A stretch of 64,000 nt of DNA from Thalassotalea agarivorans (GCF_030295955.1 NZ_AP027363.1:2108001-2172000); one strand, 5' to 3'. Counted from the first letter of the stretch, positions 30,156 through 40,292 are shown. The notes: generated from the letters alone by a model not told the origin. A program made the numbers and translations.

Positions 30156-30175
30156 CGGCTGACCTAAGTCAGCCG
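30156..30175 (-). terminator. Intrinsic terminator after the DUF1329 gene
   Basis: Arms CGGCTGAC and GTCAGCCG around CTAA. On the minus strand TTTTT follows. A second imperfect repeat (ACTAGTCC / GGGCTAGT) lies at 30187-30209. It separates the DUF1302-DUF1329 unit from the YCF48-MMPL unit. Confidence 0.85.
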
Positions 30176-30221
30176 CTTCACCAATCACTAGTCCTGTTTC
30201 AAGGGCTAGTCGCTCACGTTT

Positions 30222-31583
30222 TTATCGACGTCCGTCGCGGCTTAATGCGCGTGAAGTAAACTGTGAGTCTTTAAGTTTAGCAGAGAAGTCGTACATTCTC
30301 GTTTCGTTATCTAAACCGATAGCAATGTAACGACGTGAGTTCAGATCATGAAATACTTCAAGCGTAGACCATTGCGTAGGAACTTCATAGTAGTTAATAC
30401 CATGAGCAACACCCACACGATATAGCTCGTCGTTGTTATCATAAATATCTGTTACTGCAATTTGCCAGCTGTCTTCATCAATAAAGAATACACGTTTCTT
30501 ATACTGATGACGCGTGCCGTCTTTTAAGTTAGCTTCTACCACCCATACACGGTGCTTTTCATAACGCACATGTTCAGGGTTGATATGACCCGCTTTGATG
30601 ATGTCGTCATACTTAAGGCTGTCGCTATGTAAACGATAGTCGTTGTAAGGAATTAACAACTCTTGCTTACCTTTAAGTGTCCACGTGTAACGATCTGGTG
30701 CACCGTTAAACATATCGAAGTCATCTGTTGTACGTAAACCATCTGACGCTGTACCTGGTGCATCGTAAGCTACGTTAGGTGCACGACGAACACGGCGTTG
30801 ACCTGTATTGTAAGTCCAAGCTTGACGTGGCGTTTTGATTTGATCCATTGTTTCATGAACAAGTAACGCTGTACCCGCCAAACGTGCTGGCTGGGTCACT
30901 TTCTGCTTAAACTTAAACAAAATATTGGTTTCTTGTAGCTCAGCTGCATCTGCGCCCTGAACGTTGTAAGGCAACATCAATGACTCATCAAAACCGATGT
31001 AAGTGTAGTTGCCGCCTGCTGTTGGCGCCGCTTGACCACCTTCACGCGTTAAAGCTTCACCACGATAACGTAGAATGTGGTTCCAAATAGCTTCCAAACC
31101 ATTTTGTGGCACAGGGAATGGAATACCAACCGCAGCACCTTGAATACCGTTGCCTTCTTCAATTAGTTCTGCATTTGTTGCATTCACTATAGTCGCATCA
31201 TAAACGTGTTGTGGATACGACGCACTGCGACGTGTTTGATAAACATTCATTTTGAATGTGTCAGGGTAAGTTTCAAATAATTTAATTTGACCTTCAGTTA
31301 AAAGCGACTTGTATTGATCAAGGTTCGCTTTTGTTACTGTGTACATTACTTGATCGTTAGGAAACGGATCAGGGTGATGATCACCAGGCGTATATCCTGC
31401 TGGTGCCGACGTAATACCGCCAGTCCATGCTGGAATAGAACCGTCTGCATTCGCACCTTTTACGGCACCAAATGGTGTTAATTCACCTTGTAATTTAGCC
31501 GCTTCTTCAGAGCTAATTTTTGCTAACGCTGCACCTGAAAGTACCAGCGACACTGCTGCTGATAATAGTGTAAGTTTTTTCAT
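30222..31583 (-). CDS. DUF1329 periplasmic protein
   Basis: The 453-residue precursor has a signal peptide ending ALA-KIS and then the DUF1329 pattern: an N-terminal LTPFGA region, a GSIPAWTGG segment, and later IWNHILRYRG, RRVRRAPNVAYD and a C-terminal VFHDLNSRRYIA. The family is predicted to fold like the periplasmic lipid carriers LolA/LolB, so a role in moving a hydrophobic molecule is plausible but unproven. It follows the DUF1302 gene by 21 bases, with AGAGG before the ATG, and closes that two-gene unit at a strong terminator. The pair is widely conserved next to YCF48-like and MMPL genes in Gammaproteobacteria that use lipids or aromatics. Confidence 0.9.
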   Translation of the reverse strand: MKKLTLLSAAVSLVLSGAALAKISSEEAAKLQGELTPFGAVKGANADGSIPAWTGGITSAPAGYTPGDHHPDPFPNDQVMYTVTKANLDQYKSLLTEGQIKLFETYPDTFKMNVYQTRRSASYPQHVYDATIVNATNAELIEEGNGIQGAAVGIPFPVPQNGLEAIWNHILRYRGEALTREGGQAAPTAGGNYTYIGFDESLMLPYNVQGADAAELQETNILFKFKQKVTQPARLAGTALLVHETMDQIKTPRQAWTYNTGQRRVRRAPNVAYDAPGTASDGLRTTDDFDMFNGAPDRYTWTLKGKQELLIPYNDYRLHSDSLKYDDIIKAGHINPEHVRYEKHRVWVVEANLKDGTRHQYKKRVFFIDEDSWQIAVTDIYDNNDELYRVGVAHGINYYEVPTQWSTLEVFHDLNSRRYIAIGLDNETRMYDFSAKLKDSQFTSRALSRDGRR

Positions 31584-31604
31584 TAATTTAGCCTCTACCT
31601 GCGA

Positions 31605-33680
31605 TTAAATTGAATACTTGATATTAAATGATACGAAGTCACGGTCTGATAGCTGGTTTGTTGTACCAACACCATCGAAGAAGCTGTTGTAGCTTACATC
31701 TGCAGACCACTTGCTTTGGTAATCAAACGATACACCTAAAGAAAGTGACTTACGGTCTTCAATAAATAAGAACAATGGATCAGGAGTAATACCCGAAACG
31801 TCATGCGCAAATACAGCACGTGGCGATACGTTAAACATACCAAACACGTTGGTGTAATCTAATTTACCGACTAAACGATAACCCCAAGCAAATTCAGTTG
31901 GGAATGGGTTAGTTTCAACACCATCCTGAATGAAGTCGTTTAATCCCGGCGCACTTGCAATACCACCACTCCGTGCAGTACCTGGGCCATTTAAACGCAA
32001 TACATCTTGTTCTGGCATATCATTAATGTTGATACCACCTACCTCTAATAGTGTCGTAAATTGACTTGCACCAATCGTTGGACCCCAAAGGTTTGTGAAC
32101 GTCATTTGTGCCTGAACAGTGTCAGATAAAATGAATCCATCTGCGACTTCACCTGAACCGTATGGCTGGCCTGTTGCAGGATCATTTAATTGCGAAATAC
32201 CATCTAATGCTGCAAACGCTGGGTCACCCGTGTTTGCTAACTGTTGTGGCATTGCTGCGAAAATAAGCTCTACGTCATCAATTTGCAGTGGCTCGTCTTG
32301 ACGGTAAGAAATTTCACCCGCCCACGATGTTGCACCTAATGTCGTATTGAAACTCATCGCGTACATTTTGATATCTTCAGGATATGCAAGTACAAGTTGC
32401 GAGAACATATCTAAGTTTGTGAAGTTTGACTCGTCTAATACTTCACCACGTGCCGCTAGACGCGCTAGCTTGGTTACGTTGTTTTCTGCACGAGTAAAGT
32501 CCGCTGTTTTACCAGAGAATAATGGGCGACGGCTATGATAGTTCATGTAGTATGCACTTAGCTCAGTGTCGTTCAAGCTTGGTAGGTACCAACTTAAACG
32601 TAGACCATACTGACCACCATCTTTAGGCTCGCTTTCTGCAACTGCACTGGTACCACGAAGGGTTACTTTAGTTGCATAGCCTGTTAATGCTGTACCTGCT
32701 GTTACTGGGTCAACTACACCCGCAGCAACACCTTGTCCTAATGCATTTAAGTTTGCTAGTAAGTAATCTAAGTCAATATCTGGGTTTGCAGCAAAACCTA
32801 ATTGAATTAGGTTATGTTGACCGCCAAAACCAGCGAAGTCGTTGGTAGAAAAATAGCTACCCGGTGGTGGTAAAATTGTTTTTTCCCACTCATATTGGTA
32901 GAAAGCTTCAACGTTGAAGTTTTCCGATACACCTAATGAAGCCCACACAGCACCCGCTGGAATAAACGCTTCTTTAAGTTCTGAACCCGGTGCACGTAAA
33001 ATCGCAATATCTACCGCGTTTGTTTCACTAATACCGTGAGAGATAAGCGTAGACTCACCCCAGTTGATAACTTGTTGACCAACACGGACAGAAAATGGCA
33101 TTTCGCCAAGTTCAAAGTCACCGTAAACAAACGCATCTAATAGACGTACGTCTGAACAAATACGCTCTGCTGCTTCGTCGTCGCGACAAGGGTCATTTGT
33201 AATACCAGTGAGTTGGTTTGCCCAAGGGCGGTCGCTGTCTGACATAGCGAAATCGTAGAAATAGGTGCCACGAACAAAAAAGCCAATATTTTCGTATTGA
33301 ACTTCTAATTCATGTGTACCTTTAACTAAACTTGAGAACTGTTCGCCAGAGTCGAAGTTAAGGTTGCCCAAGTCGCCATTGGTTGAATAGCTACCTAAGC
33401 CATCCCATACTTGTTGTTGACCTGGTACTTGGTTAGCGATAGTCCAGTTGCTGAAATCAAAACCGTTGTTCAAGTTGTTTGATTTACCAACTTGATTTGT
33501 CCAGTCTCTGTCTTCAACACGCCATGCACTACCATATGAAAATGTTGAGTCAAAGCTAATATCGACATCACCGACTTGCCATTTAGCAGCAAGTGCTTGT
33601 GGTGCTGTTGTAGCCATTAGCGCTGCCGCAATTCCAACCGCTAGCGGTTTACGACAAAACGTGCGCACGCAATGTTTCAT
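31605..33680 (-). CDS. DUF1302 outer-membrane beta-barrel protein
   Basis: The 691-residue precursor has a long signal peptide (MKHCVRTFCRKPLAVGIAAA... ending ALAA) followed by KWQVGDVDISFDSTFSYGSAWR, the usual start of DUF1302. The rest alternates aromatic and polar residues, as in outer-membrane strands, and ends FVSFNIKYSI. RVGQQVINWGESTL is a family hallmark. Two Cys in NDPCRDDEAAERICSD may form a loop disulfide. GGGGAG precedes the ATG at good spacing. It is the first gene of a two-gene unit with DUF1329 and has a 441-base upstream region. The transported or bound compound is unknown. Confidence 0.9.
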   Translation of the reverse strand: MKHCVRTFCRKPLAVGIAAALMATTAPQALAAKWQVGDVDISFDSTFSYGSAWRVEDRDWTNQVGKSNNLNNGFDFSNWTIANQVPGQQQVWDGLGSYSTNGDLGNLNFDSGEQFSSLVKGTHELEVQYENIGFFVRGTYFYDFAMSDSDRPWANQLTGITNDPCRDDEAAERICSDVRLLDAFVYGDFELGEMPFSVRVGQQVINWGESTLISHGISETNAVDIAILRAPGSELKEAFIPAGAVWASLGVSENFNVEAFYQYEWEKTILPPPGSYFSTNDFAGFGGQHNLIQLGFAANPDIDLDYLLANLNALGQGVAAGVVDPVTAGTALTGYATKVTLRGTSAVAESEPKDGGQYGLRLSWYLPSLNDTELSAYYMNYHSRRPLFSGKTADFTRAENNVTKLARLAARGEVLDESNFTNLDMFSQLVLAYPEDIKMYAMSFNTTLGATSWAGEISYRQDEPLQIDDVELIFAAMPQQLANTGDPAFAALDGISQLNDPATGQPYGSGEVADGFILSDTVQAQMTFTNLWGPTIGASQFTTLLEVGGININDMPEQDVLRLNGPGTARSGGIASAPGLNDFIQDGVETNPFPTEFAWGYRLVGKLDYTNVFGMFNVSPRAVFAHDVSGITPDPLFLFIEDRKSLSLGVSFDYQSKWSADVSYNSFFDGVGTTNQLSDRDFVSFNIKYSI

Positions 33681-34121
33681 TTACACTCTCCCCGAACTCT
33701 TATTGAGCTTCTTTATTTATCGTTCTTCACTGTTTCGCAGTGACCTACAAAACAACATTAATCTAATACTTAGTGAAACAATGATTACATCATTTAACAA
33801 GCTAAGCAACCCTTTTACATTATTACGGGAGTAGCATTTTTACTAGCTTGCCCGTTATTTAACCAAACTTTCCACACCCCCGTTTTAAACAACCGTTTAA
33901 AACAATTTAAGTATAGTACACAAACACGTAAAAGCTATTAATTATGGGTGCTAGCAATGAATCGATAAACACAATAAATAGTGTGCCATGGTCTGACCAC
34001 TGTTTAAAGTTAAAACTCTAAAGCAGGGTTAATAATCATTATTCATATTCGTTATAAAAATGTACTGGGCTAACACAACTGTTGCAATTGTTGAATTGCT
34101 TCAATAAGTTAGCCCATAACA
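33681..34121. other. Intergenic region upstream of the DUF1302-DUF1329 unit
   Basis: This 441-base gap has no convincing gene. It contains a perfect inverted repeat with 9-base arms, GTTTTAAAC (33882-33890) and GTTTAAAAC (33895-33903), about 200 bases before the DUF1302 start and possibly an operator, and the pepN terminator structure at 34066-34116. The remainder is AT-rich. Confidence 0.5.
34066..34116 (-). terminator. Probable pepN terminator
   Basis: Outer arms TGGGCTAAC (34066-34074) and GTTAGCCCA (34108-34116) enclose smaller TTGAA/TTCAA and CAAC/GTTG repeats. On the minus strand TTTTTATAAC follows. It starts 5 bases past the pepN stop. Confidence 0.65.
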
Positions 34122-36686
34122 TTAGCTTGAAAGCGCAGCACTGACTTTTTCTTTAAGGTCTCGTGCTAGCTTGTCAATACTAGCAATACGGCTAATTTCA
34201 CGCTTCATTTTTTGCTGTGTAGCTTGATCAAAACGACCAAATTGAATTAATGGTGTAATCAAGCGAGCAGCAACCTGCGGGTTTATAGCATTTAGCTCAA
34301 TCACTCTATCTGCCAAAAATCTATAACCTTGGCCACTTTCACAATGAAAATGTTGTGGGTTATTCATAGCAAACGCCCCGATTAGCGAGCGTGCTCTGTT
34401 AGGGTTGTGCAAGGTAAAAGACTCTGAATCGAGCAAAGCCTGTAGCTTGGTAAAGGTATCTTGTTGCTGCTGAGCCATAACTGAATACCATTTATCCATA
34501 ACCAAAGTCGTATCTTTCCACTTATTAGCAAAGTGTTCACTAATAGCAGATAAATCAGGCAAGTTAGCGATTACTGCTGTTGAAAATGCAGCAATGCCAT
34601 CGGTCATATTATCAGCTTCATAGTATTGCTTGCTTACCATCGATGCGTACTGCTCTGAACGTGCCATGTAGTTTAGACAAACATTTTTCAATGCTCGATT
34701 GGCAATAGATTTTGCATCCTTGCTATAAGTTGTTTGCTGATTTGACGTAAATACCTGCTTAAATTCGCTAGCTAACTCACCAGCAATAGTCTGTTTCAAG
34801 GTTTCGACCGCTCGGCAAATAGCTTGTGGCTCAACACTATCGCAAAGCTCTGCGATCTCATCAAAGCTTGGTAAAGTTAGCATTTCTGCTTTTAGCGCAT
34901 TGTCACCCTCGCTGTTCAAGATAGAACTAACTGTCGCCAATAATGTTGCTGAGACAGCTTTTGAAGGAGCATTAATCAGAGCAAAGATTTCTCGCATAAA
35001 TAGACTTTGGCAAGCATCCCAGCGGCTAAATTCGTCTTTTGCATCAGTAATAATGGTATTTAATGCTTGGTCTGTTTGTTCAAATTCTACTTTTACTGGC
35101 GCAGAAAAATCAGTAAACAATGCGACGACAGGCTCGTTTTCTAAGTGCTTAAACGTGAACGTTTGTTGCGCTTGGCTGAGCGTAAGTAGGTGCGACTGAC
35201 TTCCCGCTTGCGTTATAAGTTCAATAGCAATAGGAATGAGTAAATCTTTCGTTGTTTTATTTACTGGTAAATCTGGGTGGTGCTGAGAAACGTGAAGCGT
35301 TAATTCATTCTTGGCTTGATCAAACTGCTTTTCAACCTTAACTGTTGGTGTACCTGCCTGCTCGTACCAAACTTTAAACTGTGACAAATCAACCTGTGAT
35401 GCATCAGCCATTGCATCGACAAAATCATCGCACGTTACTGCGTGGCCATCGTGACGCTCGAAGTAAAGCGCCATACCTTTTTTAAAGCCATCATCTCCCA
35501 CAATTCGATGCAGCATACGAATTACTTCCGCACCCTTTTCATATACAGTCATGGTGTAAAAATTATTCATTTCAACCACTTTTTCTGGACGTATAGGGTG
35601 AGCCATTGGAGAAGCGTCTTCAGGAAATTGCATCCGGCGAAGCAAACGTACATTTTGGATTCGACATACTGCTTTTGAATGCATATCAGCAGAAAAAGAC
35701 TGATCTCTAAATACCGTAAGCCCCTCTTTAAGACTCAATTGAAACCAATCGCGACAGGTTACTCGGTTACCGGTCCAGTTATGAAAATACTCGTGGGCAA
35801 TTACCGCCTCAACATTGAAAAAGTCAGTATCGGTTGCTGTAGCGTTGTCAGCCAAAACAAATTTACTGTTGAACACATTAAGGCCTTTGTTCTCCATCGC
35901 GCCCATGTTAAAGAAATCAACAGCGACAATCATGTAGATATCAAGATCGTATTCTAGGTTATAGGTTTGCTCATCCCAAGCCATCGATTTTTTCAAGCTC
36001 GCCATCGCATGATGCGCTTTTTCAATATTACCTTTGTCCACAAATATCTCTAACGCAACTTGTCTACCGCTTGCGGTTTTATAAGTATCCGAAAGTAAGT
36101 CAAAATCTCCAGCAACAAGCGCGAACAAATAACTTGGTTTAGGGAACGGATCATGCCATGTCACACTATGGCGACCATTTTCAACAGAGCTCTCAGCTAT
36201 CTTATTGCCATTAGCCAAAAGGTACGGGTACACATTTTCGTCAGCAATTACTGTAGTTGTATACTCAGCTAGCACATCCGGTCTGTCGAGAAAATAGGTA
36301 ATACGGCGAAACCCTTCTGCTTCGCACTGGGTGCAAAAAGCGCCACCAGATTTATACAGCCCTTCAAGCGCTGTATTGTTTTCTGGGTCAATCTTGGTCT
36401 CAATTTCTAACGTAAAATCGTCCTGTTCAATAGATAAGGTTAAGCTAGAATCATCTAATTGATATTGGTCAGCCGCCAGTAATTGCCCATCGATAGCAAC
36501 GGAAACTAATGTTAAATGCTCGCCATCTAAACGCAATTGCTTTGATGATTTGTCTATTCGTGATACCTGCATAATGGCGGTAACAAGGGTATCGTTGTCA
36601 TATAGGTCAAAAGTTAAATCGACTTTTTTAATGGTGAATGCGGGTGATTGATAATCTGATAAAAATCGCGGTTGAAACTCTGCCAT
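34122..36686 (-). CDS. pepN: Aminopeptidase N (M1 family)
   Basis: PepN is a cytoplasmic zinc aminopeptidase that finishes peptide breakdown. The 854-residue protein has the substrate-anchoring GAMEN motif (about 260-265) and the zinc site HEYFH with His298, Glu299 and His302, plus the third ligand Glu321 in LKEGLT, which gives the HExxH-18-E spacing of the family. Numbering is one off from E. coli PepN, so the alignment is almost colinear. The C-terminal half is the helical domain of PepN. There is no signal peptide. It lies between its own terminator and the one after the NhaC-type gene, so it is probably transcribed alone. Confidence 0.97.
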   Translation of the reverse strand: MAEFQPRFLSDYQSPAFTIKKVDLTFDLYDNDTLVTAIMQVSRIDKSSKQLRLDGEHLTLVSVAIDGQLLAADQYQLDDSSLTLSIEQDDFTLEIETKIDPENNTALEGLYKSGGAFCTQCEAEGFRRITYFLDRPDVLAEYTTTVIADENVYPYLLANGNKIAESSVENGRHSVTWHDPFPKPSYLFALVAGDFDLLSDTYKTASGRQVALEIFVDKGNIEKAHHAMASLKKSMAWDEQTYNLEYDLDIYMIVAVDFFNMGAMENKGLNVFNSKFVLADNATATDTDFFNVEAVIAHEYFHNWTGNRVTCRDWFQLSLKEGLTVFRDQSFSADMHSKAVCRIQNVRLLRRMQFPEDASPMAHPIRPEKVVEMNNFYTMTVYEKGAEVIRMLHRIVGDDGFKKGMALYFERHDGHAVTCDDFVDAMADASQVDLSQFKVWYEQAGTPTVKVEKQFDQAKNELTLHVSQHHPDLPVNKTTKDLLIPIAIELITQAGSQSHLLTLSQAQQTFTFKHLENEPVVALFTDFSAPVKVEFEQTDQALNTIITDAKDEFSRWDACQSLFMREIFALINAPSKAVSATLLATVSSILNSEGDNALKAEMLTLPSFDEIAELCDSVEPQAICRAVETLKQTIAGELASEFKQVFTSNQQTTYSKDAKSIANRALKNVCLNYMARSEQYASMVSKQYYEADNMTDGIAAFSTAVIANLPDLSAISEHFANKWKDTTLVMDKWYSVMAQQQQDTFTKLQALLDSESFTLHNPNRARSLIGAFAMNNPQHFHCESGQGYRFLADRVIELNAINPQVAARLITPLIQFGRFDQATQQKMKREISRIASIDKLARDLKEKVSAALSS

Positions 36687-36706
36687 AAAAGGTGTCCTGC
36701 ATTAAA

Positions 36707-36726
36707 AAGCCAGCATTTGCTGGCTT
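36707..36726 (-). terminator. Intrinsic terminator after the NhaC-type gene
   Basis: Arms AAGCCAGC and GCTGGCTT with a short ATTT loop. On the minus strand it is followed by TTTAAT. It lies 8 bases past the stop codon. Confidence 0.8.
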
Positions 36727-36733
36727 GTAAAAA

Positions 36734-38194
36734 TTAATTCGTTGAAAGCTTTTTAATGTTAAAGCCAATGAAACCATAAAGGATGGCTACAAAAGGATTA
36801 ATCAGGTTAAAGAAGCAATAGAAAATATACTCGTATGACCCAAGTGCCATTGCACCTATCATAAAGGCACCACAACTATTCCATGGAATTAACGGTGACG
36901 TAATCGTGCCGGAATCTTCAAGCGTTCGACTCAATACCAGTGGATCTAAATTTCTATCTTTATAAGCTTGTCGATACATACGACCTGGCATAACAATCGC
37001 CATATATTGGTCGGCTGTCACTAAGTTTGTACCAAAACAGGTAGCAACAGTACTTGCTATTAATCCGCCTACAGATTTAACAGAAGACAAAATTGACTCT
37101 ACTATTTTACGCAGCATACCTAGATGCTCTAGAACTGCGCCAAAACTTAATGCCGAAATAACAAGCCAGATGGTATTAAGCATGCTCGACATACCGCCAC
37201 GGCTAAGTAAGTCATTAATCTCGGCATTGTCAGATGCAATTTTAATGCCGTCGAATAATGCAGTCCAAACCACAGTTGCCGTTGCAGTAACGCCTGACAA
37301 ACCGTCGCTAGCTAATTGTGCAATTAGATCCTGTTGGAAAATTACCGCCCAAACAGCGCCAACTAGTGCGCCAATGAAAACGGCAGGAAAGGCAGGCATT
37401 TTTTTGTAGGCTAAAAATAGCAACATCGCCAATGGTAGAAGGTTTAATACGCTAATGTGATATGTTTCTTGTAGCGTTTTAGTGAGTACTTCAATGCGCT
37501 CAGAATTACCTGCCATATCAGCATTTTCACTTAGACCTAAAATCAAAAACAGTACTAATGCGATTAATATAGAAGGTACCGTTGTCCATAGCATGTAACG
37601 AATGTGCGAAAACAACTCGCTGCCGGCTACCGCTGGCGCCAAGTTTGTGGTTTCAGACAACGGCGATAACTTGTCGCCAAAGTAGGCGCCGGAAATTACA
37701 GCACCTGCCGTAATTGCAGGCGACATATCAAAACCACCAGCAATGCCGATGAAAGCAACACCAATTGTCGCTGCAGTCGTCCAAGAACTGCCTATACTCA
37801 TAGCGACAATACCACAAACTAAACACGCAGCAGCGTAAAACCAAGCAGGGTTGATGATTTGTAATCCATAATAAATCATCGTTGGTACAGTACCTGACAA
37901 TAGCCAAGTACCAATAAGTGAACCAACCGCCAATAGAATCATGACCGCGCCTAGCGACAATGAAATCCCTTTAACGATGGCCTTCTCCATCTCATGCCAC
38001 TGATAACCGTTTTTAAGACCAATCAGCACAGCTACGCCCATAGAACATAAAAGCGCTATCTGGTTTGGGCCATATGATGAATTGTCACCAAAGAGTTGAA
38101 AGGAAAAGAATAAAAGAATAATTAACGACACTAAAGGTATCAGTGCGTCAAGCATCGAAGGTCCCGATGCGTTAGTTGCTTGTTTGTCTGTCAT
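36734..38194 (-). CDS. NhaC-family Na+/H+ antiporter
   Basis: The 486-residue inner-membrane protein has about 12 hydrophobic segments. The family-typical GSSWTTAATIGVAFIGIAGG and GAVISGAYFGDKLSPLSETTNLAP match the NhaC sequence around the ion-binding region, and SRTLEDSGTITSPLIPWNSCG near the C terminus is the second conserved block. Close relatives exchange Na+ for H+, or amino-acid pairs such as malate/lactate, so the exact ions are inferred. It lies between prc and pepN on the same strand, with terminators before and after it. Confidence 0.88.
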   Translation of the reverse strand: MTDKQATNASGPSMLDALIPLVSLIILLFFSFQLFGDNSSYGPNQIALLCSMGVAVLIGLKNGYQWHEMEKAIVKGISLSLGAVMILLAVGSLIGTWLLSGTVPTMIYYGLQIINPAWFYAAACLVCGIVAMSIGSSWTTAATIGVAFIGIAGGFDMSPAITAGAVISGAYFGDKLSPLSETTNLAPAVAGSELFSHIRYMLWTTVPSILIALVLFLILGLSENADMAGNSERIEVLTKTLQETYHISVLNLLPLAMLLFLAYKKMPAFPAVFIGALVGAVWAVIFQQDLIAQLASDGLSGVTATATVVWTALFDGIKIASDNAEINDLLSRGGMSSMLNTIWLVISALSFGAVLEHLGMLRKIVESILSSVKSVGGLIASTVATCFGTNLVTADQYMAIVMPGRMYRQAYKDRNLDPLVLSRTLEDSGTITSPLIPWNSCGAFMIGAMALGSYEYIFYCFFNLINPFVAILYGFIGFNIKKLSTN

Positions 38195-38219
38195 TGTGTT
38201 CTAGTTTTCTTGTTATGAA

Positions 38220-38242
38220 AAAGCCGCTAAAGCAGCGGCTTT
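38220..38242 (-). terminator. Intrinsic terminator after prc
   Basis: Arms AAAGCCGCT (38220-38228) and AGCGGCTTT (38234-38242). On the minus strand TTTTTC follows. Confidence 0.87.
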
Positions 38243-38258
38243 CTTTGAGATGTTACTA

Positions 38259-40292
38259 TTATTGCTTAGCAACTTTATCGAATTCAACTAAATCAAAGGT
38301 AATTCGAGCGGTTTCGTCTAAAAATGGATCTAACTCGTCTAATTCTTCAGGCAAGTCTTCTAGTGTTTTCACAGGCTCTTTGCCCATTTTAGCTAAACGT
38401 TCATTGGCTCGAGCCAATTGTTTTGTTTTACGCTCTTCTTTCTTCGATTTGCGCTCTGCTAAGTTCAGCGAAATAGATTTATCGTCTTTTTCTGCCTTGT
38501 ACTCAGCAATATCTTCAAGCATGTAATTAAATTCAGGGTTATCTTTTACACGTGCTTTGTAGTTATTGTTTAAGTAAACAATTTCGTCACTTAAGTCATG
38601 TAAACGCTTGTAAGGTGCTTTGGCTATCTGATCCCATGGCAATGCATTTTCTTCTTTACTCTCGCCCCAATCTTCTGGGTCAATGGCTGTCGGAAACTCA
38701 ATATCCGGCAACACGCCTCGATGTTGCGTGCTGCCGCCATTAATGCGATAGAATTTGGCAATAGTGTATTGAATACTTCCTAGCGGATTTTCATACATAT
38801 CGTAAACACGACCTAAGCCTCTATGCTGCTGCACTGTGCCTTTACCAAAGGTATGTTCGCCAATAATGATGCCTCTACCATAATCTTGTATCGCTGCAGA
38901 GAATATTTCTGATGCAGACGCGCTATATCTGTCTACCATTACTGTTAATGGGCCTTGGTAGTAACTGATACCGTCATTGTCACTGTTCACTGAAACACGG
39001 TTTGCTTGGTTTCTAACCTGAACAACGGGACCTTTTTCGATAAATAGACCTGTTAATAACGTAGCTTCTGATAATGAACCGCCGCCATTGCCGCGTAAAT
39101 CTACAATAACGCCTTCAACTTCGGCTTCAGCTAATTTGGCTAATTCTTTCTTAACATCATTAGACAAATTGTTGTAGAAACTTGGAATGGTGATCACACC
39201 TAGTTTCTTGCTAGTTTCATCACCAGGCACTTGGTAGTATATTTCAGACTTAGCCGCGCGATCTTCTAGCTTAATTTTTTCGCGCACCATAGTAACAACT
39301 TTAATGCTATCACTGCCGTCCGCGCCACCTGGTAGCACTTGCAATCGCACCGTGCTGCCTTTAGGTCCTTTAATTAGATCTACTACGTCGTCTAAACGCC
39401 AGCCAACAACGTCCTCAAACTTTTCGTCACCTTGTGCAACACCAACAATGCGATCTTTTGGCTTCAACGCTTTAGATTTGTCCGCTGGTCCGCCAGTTAC
39501 TACGCTTTGAATCACAGTGTAGTCTTCCTCTGCACGCAACACAGCACCTATACCTTCCAATGACAAATTCATGTCCATTTGAAAGCGTTCTGCATTACGT
39601 GGCGATAAATAAGAGGTGTGTGGTTCGACAACGCGAGCAAAGCTGTTCATCACAATTTGAAAAACATCTTCGCTTTCACTTTGCTTTAAACGTTTGATGG
39701 CGTAGTTGTAGCGTTTGGTTAGCGTTTCTTTTACCTTGTCCCATTCTTTGTCTGCCAAGGTTAAATTAAGTGCGTCATACTTGACTTTCAAACGCCATAA
39801 TTCATCTAACTCTGCTTTGTCTTTCGCCCAAGGCGCATCTTCACGATCAAAGACGTAGTTTTCTTGCTTAGTAAAATCGAATGGTTTATCAAGTTGGGTC
39901 AGCGCAAACTCATAACGCTCTAGGCGTCGTTGCATGTTTAAATTGAAAATCTCGTAGGCCGCATCTAATCGACCACGTGCGATGACTTTTTCGAAATCAG
40001 GACGGTATTTTTGAAGCGCTTCAATATCAGACGCTAGAAAGACAATGCGCGAATAATCTAATTGTTTGATGTATCGGTCGAACACTTCATTCGACAGCTC
40101 TTCATCAATTTTAACTTTTTTATAGTGCGCTCGTGTGAATTGAGCAGTAATTCGTTTACTGGCAGTCGCATGTTGAGGTTCAGGCATCAACACCGGCAAT
40201 TCTTCAGGCTCAGATTCGCTTGCAAAGGAAAGTGGATTTAACAATGCAAAGGTGACAGATACCGTGAATGCGATGCGTGCAAATTTCAACAT
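38259..40292 (-). CDS. prc: Tail-specific protease Prc (C-terminal processing peptidase)
   Basis: Prc trims C termini of periplasmic proteins, including penicillin-binding protein 3 and murein enzymes. The 677-residue precursor is close to E. coli Prc (682). It has a signal peptide ending SFASE, an N-terminal helical region, a PDZ domain (about 235-330, with the LEGIGAVLRAEEDYTVI region), and an S41 core with the SASASEIF nucleophile motif and the Lys in FGKGTVQQH. A Lys/Glu-rich C-terminal helical part follows. It is the last gene of the msrC - small acidic protein - proQ - prc run, 14 bases after proQ. The proQ-prc pairing is conserved from E. coli. Confidence 0.97.
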   Translation of the reverse strand: MLKFARIAFTVSVTFALLNPLSFASESEPEELPVLMPEPQHATASKRITAQFTRAHYKKVKIDEELSNEVFDRYIKQLDYSRIVFLASDIEALQKYRPDFEKVIARGRLDAAYEIFNLNMQRRLERYEFALTQLDKPFDFTKQENYVFDREDAPWAKDKAELDELWRLKVKYDALNLTLADKEWDKVKETLTKRYNYAIKRLKQSESEDVFQIVMNSFARVVEPHTSYLSPRNAERFQMDMNLSLEGIGAVLRAEEDYTVIQSVVTGGPADKSKALKPKDRIVGVAQGDEKFEDVVGWRLDDVVDLIKGPKGSTVRLQVLPGGADGSDSIKVVTMVREKIKLEDRAAKSEIYYQVPGDETSKKLGVITIPSFYNNLSNDVKKELAKLAEAEVEGVIVDLRGNGGGSLSEATLLTGLFIEKGPVVQVRNQANRVSVNSDNDGISYYQGPLTVMVDRYSASASEIFSAAIQDYGRGIIIGEHTFGKGTVQQHRGLGRVYDMYENPLGSIQYTIAKFYRINGGSTQHRGVLPDIEFPTAIDPEDWGESKEENALPWDQIAKAPYKRLHDLSDEIVYLNNNYKARVKDNPEFNYMLEDIAEYKAEKDDKSISLNLAERKSKKEERKTKQLARANERLAKMGKEPVKTLEDLPEELDELDPFLDETARITFDLVEFDKVAKQ

